A stretch of DNA of 46,364 bases. Origin: an uncultured Thermoguttaceae bacterium (GTDB taxonomy: Bacteria > Planctomycetota > Planctomycetia > Pirellulales > Thermoguttaceae). The translations under genes were made by a program, and so were the position numbers. Below are positions 42,538 through 46,364 of this stretch, one piece after another. Position 1 is the first letter of the stretch. Every line of letters starts with the position of its first letter. The notes under the pieces are model-generated. The model had not been told where the DNA came from and made no database searches. It was given only the letters and a program-made list of their open reading frames with translations. Where the stretch lies: positions 1 to 46,364 of the forward strand of contig CALIRO010000034.1 of NCBI GenBank assembly GCA_938042245.1, given 5' to 3'.

Positions 42538-42560
42538 GCGACGGCCAGAGGCAAACAGGT

Positions 42561-42648
42561 CCCCTCTCCCCTGGTGGGAGAGGGGATGCCGGGCGCAAGC
42601 CCGGCGGGGTGAGGGGGACAAAAAGCCCCTCTCCCCTGGTGGGAGAGG
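42561..42648. repeat. REP-like hairpin cluster
   Basis: CCCCTCTCCC-ctggt-GGGAGAGGGG (42561-42585) is a perfect 10-base-pair hairpin. CCGGGC-GCAA-GCCCGG (42589-42604) follows, with a GNRA-type loop. The first hairpin type recurs at 42626-42648, about 65 bases on. Sequences of this kind are widespread intergenic repeats in bacteria. They lie between the convergent thiH-like and DUF4091 genes and may end or stabilise both transcripts. Confidence 0.8.
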
Positions 42649-42751
42649 CAAGGGATGTACGGACAAGACGTCTGCGCTCCCAGCAGTTGCGGGCAAGAGG
42701 CCCGTGGTCCCAGAAGTCTCAGCTGGGGGATGTGCCCCCTTGGGGCTTCCT

Positions 42752-44488
42752 TTACGGACGGGAGGCGGCGTTTTTTTGGGTTTGCAGGATCAGTTGGGCC
42801 AGTTTGCGGCGGGCGTTTTCCCAAGCGGTCGGGTCTGCATTCCACTCAAACCACGAAGGGGCCAACTCCACGACGATCTTTTCCGCCTCGGCGGATCGGC
42901 CCAAACGCTCCAACAGGGCTAGGTAGTCGTAGTCTTCGATCCCGTCCCGAAGTGCTTTCAATCGCAGGCTTGGCGCTACTCCTTCGAAGCCCACCGCCCT
43001 GGCAGGGTAAAGCAGGCTCCCTTCACCGTTAAAGACGGGACCTTTGCCTTCAGCCCGGCGGTCCAGGGTCCAAGGCTGCGTCCAAGGGTCTTCAACCTGG
43101 TTCCAGAAGACCATACTCCAATACAGCAGGCCCCGCATCCGATACCGCCAGGCAATCCACGTAGGAATCCGATAATGGAGCAGGGGATAATCCGTATGCC
43201 ACCAGGGCGTCGGTTTGCCTTGGCACAGGGCCGTGTAGGTCCAGATCATTTCGCCTAGGGCTTGCCGCTTGGCTGCGCTTTCCGGCTTAAAGAGGGAAAA
43301 CAGGGGGCACCAAATGTCCACAGCACCATAGAGATCGCCCCAGGCCTCGTTTTGCGTCCAGGTTTGTTCGACGACCAGCACTTTGACCTTGCTGTGGAGT
43401 TGCCGGATCGCCCGGCCCCAGTGCTGGACATAGCGATATTCTTCTTCGTCGTTCGGTTCGTCCTGAAGGTAGGTGTAAAAAAGGACCGCTCGGTCGATCT
43501 TTTGGATGGCTTCGTCCCAGGCTTTAAACCAGGCCCGGAGTTTCGGCTCTTCGGCCAGCGGGTCTTTGACCACAGTGGAAGGATGCGGAATACAGTAAGC
43601 GTTGACATGATACCGATCGACAAACTCCTGGAAGGCTTTGATTTGTTGGTCCGGGATGCGGAAAGAGCCGTCCGGCTGGGCTTGGGGAATCAAGGCGCCG
43701 GGCGGCGGGGTGGCATTGATTCGATGTTCACTTAACAGTTGGGCGCATTGGGCGTCGATCGGCGCCCAGTCTTTGGGCGCCGGTTCCTTGCCGGCCTTTT
43801 CCCGCCGCCCGTAGTAGCCCCGCAGCGAGGCCGTCGGAGAACCAAACGCCGTATATAAACTGGAAACCCTTGGCAAATCAAAATCCCAAACCGTAAGCCG
43901 AACCGGTATCTCCGTGCTCCGACCGTCGGCGGCGGCAACCCGGTAGCTGCCTTGATACGGACCGGCAGGCGTACCAGACGGCACGTAAATATCCACCAGA
44001 AACCCATGGGTTTGTTCGGCGGGCAGGTCGAACGGCATGGCCGTATAGCGGGCGCCTTCCACCCGGACCGCATCCGGAGGCAATCGGGCCGGAATCAAGG
44101 CGTCCGGATACCAATCCGGCTTAAACTGCATATTTCGGTACGTTCCGATAGTAATATGCAGTTGATGTTGGCGGAACAATTGGGCGTTTTGAGCCGGGAG
44201 TCGATGGCCGCTCGGCCCGATCAGATCTCCCGGTTCCACCCGTACCCCCGGCACCGACGACGGGCTGCGGAGCAGAATCTGGAAACTTTCCCATTCTCCT
44301 CGGCAGGCGCCCAGATCGACCTGCAGGCCCTGCCCTGGTGGGCTGGAGCGCAAAACCCGCTCGGTCCGAGTAAGCGTCCAGACATACCAACCCTTTTGCT
44401 CCTGGGGCGTTTGGGAGTCCGCTCCGATGGCCTCACCCAGCACCGTTACCCAGCCCAACAGAAGAACCGTTCCTGTTTTACTGCCCAT
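42752..44488 (-). CDS. Secreted DUF4091 (GH123-like) protein
   Basis: The 578-residue protein begins with a signal peptide (MGSKTGTVLLLGWVTVLGEAIGAD). A beta-rich N-terminal domain (about 35-215) contains GEWESFQILLRS and GFLVDIYVPSGTPAGPYQGS. A large central domain has FYTYLQDEPNDEEEYRYVQ, whose adjacent acidic residues recall the catalytic region of GH123-type hydrolases. The C-terminal DUF4091 signature is VAPSLRLKALRDGIEDYDYLALL. DUF4091 proteins are predicted glycoside hydrolases; the substrate is unknown. ATG 44488 is preferred because it gives a normal signal peptide, with AAAGGG about 9 bases upstream. The frame extends to a TTG at 44569. Confidence 0.87.
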   Translation of the reverse strand: MGSKTGTVLLLGWVTVLGEAIGADSQTPQEQKGWYVWTLTRTERVLRSSPPGQGLQVDLGACRGEWESFQILLRSPSSVPGVRVEPGDLIGPSGHRLPAQNAQLFRQHQLHITIGTYRNMQFKPDWYPDALIPARLPPDAVRVEGARYTAMPFDLPAEQTHGFLVDIYVPSGTPAGPYQGSYRVAAADGRSTEIPVRLTVWDFDLPRVSSLYTAFGSPTASLRGYYGRREKAGKEPAPKDWAPIDAQCAQLLSEHRINATPPPGALIPQAQPDGSFRIPDQQIKAFQEFVDRYHVNAYCIPHPSTVVKDPLAEEPKLRAWFKAWDEAIQKIDRAVLFYTYLQDEPNDEEEYRYVQHWGRAIRQLHSKVKVLVVEQTWTQNEAWGDLYGAVDIWCPLFSLFKPESAAKRQALGEMIWTYTALCQGKPTPWWHTDYPLLHYRIPTWIAWRYRMRGLLYWSMVFWNQVEDPWTQPWTLDRRAEGKGPVFNGEGSLLYPARAVGFEGVAPSLRLKALRDGIEDYDYLALLERLGRSAEAEKIVVELAPSWFEWNADPTAWENARRKLAQLILQTQKNAASRP

Positions 44489-44642
44489 CGGCGGGCCCTT
44501 TGCGAAAAGCAGCGGCTTTGCAGAAACCGTTTCCCGCACCAACCCCAAACCCACCAAAAGCTTTCCCAAACCACCGGGTTGGGCCTTTTGGTATGGTTCC
44601 TAACCTTTTACGAGCCATGCGTGGATACATTCATCATATAAC

Positions 44643-44675
44643 CTTCTAACTCCGATGCTTATCCCAAGTTAGAAG
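44643..44675. repeat. Perfect 9-base inverted repeat
   Basis: CTTCTAACT (44643-44651) and AGTTAGAAG (44667-44675) are exact reverse complements with a 15-base centre, about 155 bases upstream of the DUF4091 start. Possible operator or hairpin; no T-run follows. Confidence 0.5.
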
Positions 44676-44794
44676 ATTGCCTTTTCCGGCTCTGCTCTTC
44701 CCAAAGGGTTTTACCCTGATTTTGCCTATTCATTTTGGCTCTCCTTCCTGGTTCAGACTAGGTCCCCCGCCCCTTTGCAAACGAGGAATTGGAG

Positions 44795-44892
44795 ATTTTG
44801 CCTGTCTACTTTGTCTATCCTTGCCGGTGGTTGGTCTGGGACGAACTAACCCAACCCCATAGAAATTTTGCCTGTCTACGCTGTCTATCCTT
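44795..44892 (+). repeat. Pair of 28-base direct repeats
   Basis: 44795-44822 and 44865-44892 share 26 of 28 bases (both ATTTTGCCTGTCTAC then TGTCTATCCTT), 70 bases apart. No function apparent. Confidence 0.65.
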
Positions 44893-45165
44893 TTCGCTTC
44901 GGCCTAGCAGGGGGGCAGGAAGGAGTTACTGGGACTGGCTTTGCCCATTCCATTTGGATACCCCCTCTCTGGAGGCATCTATTGCCAGTGGAGTATTTTG
45001 ACCTGGCCCCCCAAAAAGAGGCCCCCGCCGCCTGGTTGCTCTGCAATTTGCTTTACATCATCCGGATTCGGATTACCATAAAAATTGGAGTAAAGGAGGG
45101 TATGTTGGGGGAAGGACCTGCCTTTCCCCACCTACTCCACTCTCTGGGAATCCGTTGAATGGTCC

Positions 45166-45202
45166 AACCTCCTGCTTGAGCAAGGGGGGAGGTTTTTCGT
45201 TT
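45166..45202 (+). terminator. Intrinsic terminator without an obvious upstream gene
   Basis: AACCTCC (45166-45172) pairs with GGAGGTT (45188-45194); TGCT-TG-AGCA lies in the loop and T-rich sequence follows. It reads on the plus strand, but the nearest upstream coding gene is on the minus strand. Confidence 0.6.
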
Positions 45203-45217
45203 TCGGGTCATATTTAA

Positions 45218-45312
45218 GCCGAATGATGCAACCTGTCTCTGCTGCGAAAGCCGGAATCCAGTTTTTCCGATGGAGTTCCACACGCTGGATTCCCGCGTGC
45301 GCGGGAGTGACA
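45218..45312 (+). repeat. Dispersed repeat, copy 2, with dRS3-like core
   Basis: It begins GCCGAATGatgcAACCTGTC and ends CTGGATTCCCGC...GCGGGAGTGAC, like the copy at 19598-19717. The core at 45288-45307 is ATTCCC-N8-GGGAGT, one base off the palindrome. AGCAGGAAACT occurs downstream of both copies. It lies about 155 bases before the LamG gene. Confidence 0.75.
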
Positions 45313-45466
45313 CCAGGAGGGATTCTCCCGAAAAGCAGGAAACTAGTTCACACTCGGTTGACATCTTCCGTTTTCGTGAAGGAAAGGGATCGCCATGGGG
45401 TGGACTTTTACCGGACCGGTCCGTTTTGGGAAATCCATGGGGAACTGCGTTGAGAAAGGGTTTGCT

Positions 45467-46364
45467 ATGAAACGCTCTGTGTTCTGGATGGTTGGTGCCT
45501 TGATGACAGCGATGGTTCTTTTGCTTGGGCCGTCGGCCCAGGCCGGGATGGTCGCTTACTGGAAATTCGACGGCGATTATCTGGATTCCAGTGGGAACAA
45601 CTACCACGGAACACCTGTCAATGGTCCGGGGTTTGGCACGGGCGTATCGGGTCAGGCCCTGCAACTTTCCGCCGCTTCCAGCCAATACGTTTCCACGGTA
45701 ACGGCCGACCTGTTGGGCCTGACCGGCAATACTTTTACCGCAGTCGCTTGGGTTCGGCCAAACGCCACCAATGCAACTCGAACGATTTTCGGAACGGATA
45801 CTGGGGGGACTAACCTAGGTTTGCATTTAGCGATTCGGGATGGCCGGGCCTATTTTGGCTTCTATGCCAACGACACCCCCGGCAATCGGACGATTCCGAC
45901 CGGTCAGTGGACGCATATGGTCTGGCAGTTCGACAACGGCCGGCAGCGGATCATTATCGACGGCGGATTGGACGCCTCCACTGGTGGGCATGCCAATTTC
46001 CAGAACACCTGGGACCCGGTGCTGATTGGCCGATGTTTTTCTGGAAACTATTTCGACGGCCTGCTGGACGAGGTGGTCATTTACAACGATGTTTTAGCGC
46101 CCAATCAAGTCAAATATTTGGCCTCCGGCGGCGATCCAACTAACTTGCCTGCGGCCGATCCCAATTCGTTTTATTCGGGGATTCCCACCGGTCCGGTCTT
46201 GCTGGGGCCTACGCTTCCCAACGGCAAGCGAAACGCCTATCAATTGGTCTACCACTCCGAAGGGCTTACCTGGGACCAGGCCCGGGTCGATGCCAGCCAG
46301 CATACCTATATGGGGGTCCCAGGGCATTTGGCTACCATCCACAGTCCGGTGGAGAACGCCTTTG
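45467..46364 (+). CDS. Secreted LamG plus C-type-lectin domain protein, 5' part
   Basis: The gene runs off the window after 299 codons. It has a signal peptide (MKRSVFWMVGALMTAMVLLL, ending near SAQAG). A LamG/concanavalin-like domain (about 28-215) follows: GMVAYWKFDGDYLDSSGNNY, FTAVAWVRPNATN, GQWTHMVWQFDNGRQRIIIDG and YFDGLLDEVVIYNDVLAP. A C-type-lectin domain then begins (YHSEGLTWDQARVDASQ, then GHLATIHSPVENAF). This combination is common in planctomycete surface proteins, often with a PEP-CTERM sorting tail, which would lie outside the window. It presumably binds carbohydrate outside the cell. AAAGGG is 8 bases before the ATG. Confidence 0.88.
   Translation, partial: MKRSVFWMVGALMTAMVLLLGPSAQAGMVAYWKFDGDYLDSSGNNYHGTPVNGPGFGTGVSGQALQLSAASSQYVSTVTADLLGLTGNTFTAVAWVRPNATNATRTIFGTDTGGTNLGLHLAIRDGRAYFGFYANDTPGNRTIPTGQWTHMVWQFDNGRQRIIIDGGLDASTGGHANFQNTWDPVLIGRCFSGNYFDGLLDEVVIYNDVLAPNQVKYLASGGDPTNLPAADPNSFYSGIPTGPVLLGPTLPNGKRNAYQLVYHSEGLTWDQARVDASQHTYMGVPGHLATIHSPVENAF

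Larger units (their letters stand above)
44489..45466. other. 978-base intergenic region with repeats and an orphan terminator
   Basis: Between the divergent DUF4091 and LamG genes I find an inverted repeat (44643-44675), a direct repeat (44795-44892), a plus-strand terminator (45166-45202) and a dispersed repeat copy (45218-45312). A frame at 44868-45158 ends just before the terminator, but its start lacks a ribosome site and its sequence has no family resemblance, so I do not call it a gene. Confidence 0.4.

Noticed and set aside
44868..45158. 96-codon open frame ending before an orphan terminator
   Set aside because: No ribosome site, an in-frame overlap with a direct repeat and no family resemblance; kept only as part of the possible non-coding RNA finding.
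45223..45453. Open frame reading AKAGIQFF...WIPACAGVT
   Set aside because: This is the well-known spurious translation of a dispersed palindromic repeat, not a gene.

Overview
The window looks like a chromosome segment of a planctomycete, most likely of the Pirellulales/Thermogutta type. This rests on gene content and style, not on a marker gene. It encodes a formylglycine-type sulfatase, a Tat-signal Gfo/Idh/MocA oxidoreductase, a DUF6807 (PmoA-like) protein, a DUF4091 protein, a secreted LamG plus C-type-lectin protein and a double-hotdog FabZ-like protein. Gene density is loose, with many 300-900 base intergenic gaps, and DNA is moderately GC-rich. A tungsten/molybdenum aldehyde:ferredoxin oxidoreductase fits an anaerobic or thermophilic life style, but that is inference. 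I saw no tRNA, rRNA, CRISPR array, intact insertion sequence or prophage.

Left part (1-13.5 kb), mostly housekeeping: the 5' end of nadC (minus), a ComEA-like HhH protein (plus), a translationally coupled hemX/ccsA-like - hemA pair (minus), then a plus-strand run of pyk, ispF, cysS, ruvC, ruvA, a fused double-hotdog dehydratase-like gene, a DUF6807 gene and a Gfo/Idh/MocA gene.

Middle part (13.5-32.8 kb), accessory: a compact minus-strand three-gene cluster (single-pass membrane protein with a very long Pro/Ser/Tyr-rich tail; CpsD/ParA-like ATPase with a degenerate P-loop behind a 425-residue disordered region; ExeA/GspA-like AAA ATPase). This is my best candidate for an undescribed surface or export module. 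It is followed by a CPBP protease, a small lipoprotein, aldehyde ferredoxin oxidoreductase, mtaB with an AT-rich insertion in its TRAM region, a secreted TPR protein, a spermidine-synthase-like protein, an NCS1-like permease, a lone CheX and a PncC(CinA-C)-NadD-like fusion.

Right part (33-46.4 kb): a membrane-anchored trypsin-like protease, a sulfatase, a cupin, a CDF zinc transporter with three C-terminal domains, argG, a ThiH-like radical SAM enzyme, a DUF4091 protein and the start of a LamG/lectin protein that runs off the window.

Mobile/repeat layer: the clearest new object is a 189/190-base MITE present twice (20589-20778 and 36294-36482, opposite strands, about 89% identical). Each copy has imperfect terminal inverted repeats and its own perfect 4-base target duplication (AGGA; ACTA/TAGT). 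Each copy sits just upstream of a start codon (aldehyde oxidoreductase, sulfatase) in the same orientation relative to that gene. A second dispersed repeat with a dRS3-like core (ATTCCC-N8-GGGAAT) occurs near 19.7, 28.7 and 45.3 kb, and a REP-like hairpin cluster lies at 42.5-42.65 kb. Starts were chosen from Shine-Dalgarno spacing, family length and signal peptides, so several differ from the longest possible reading frame.
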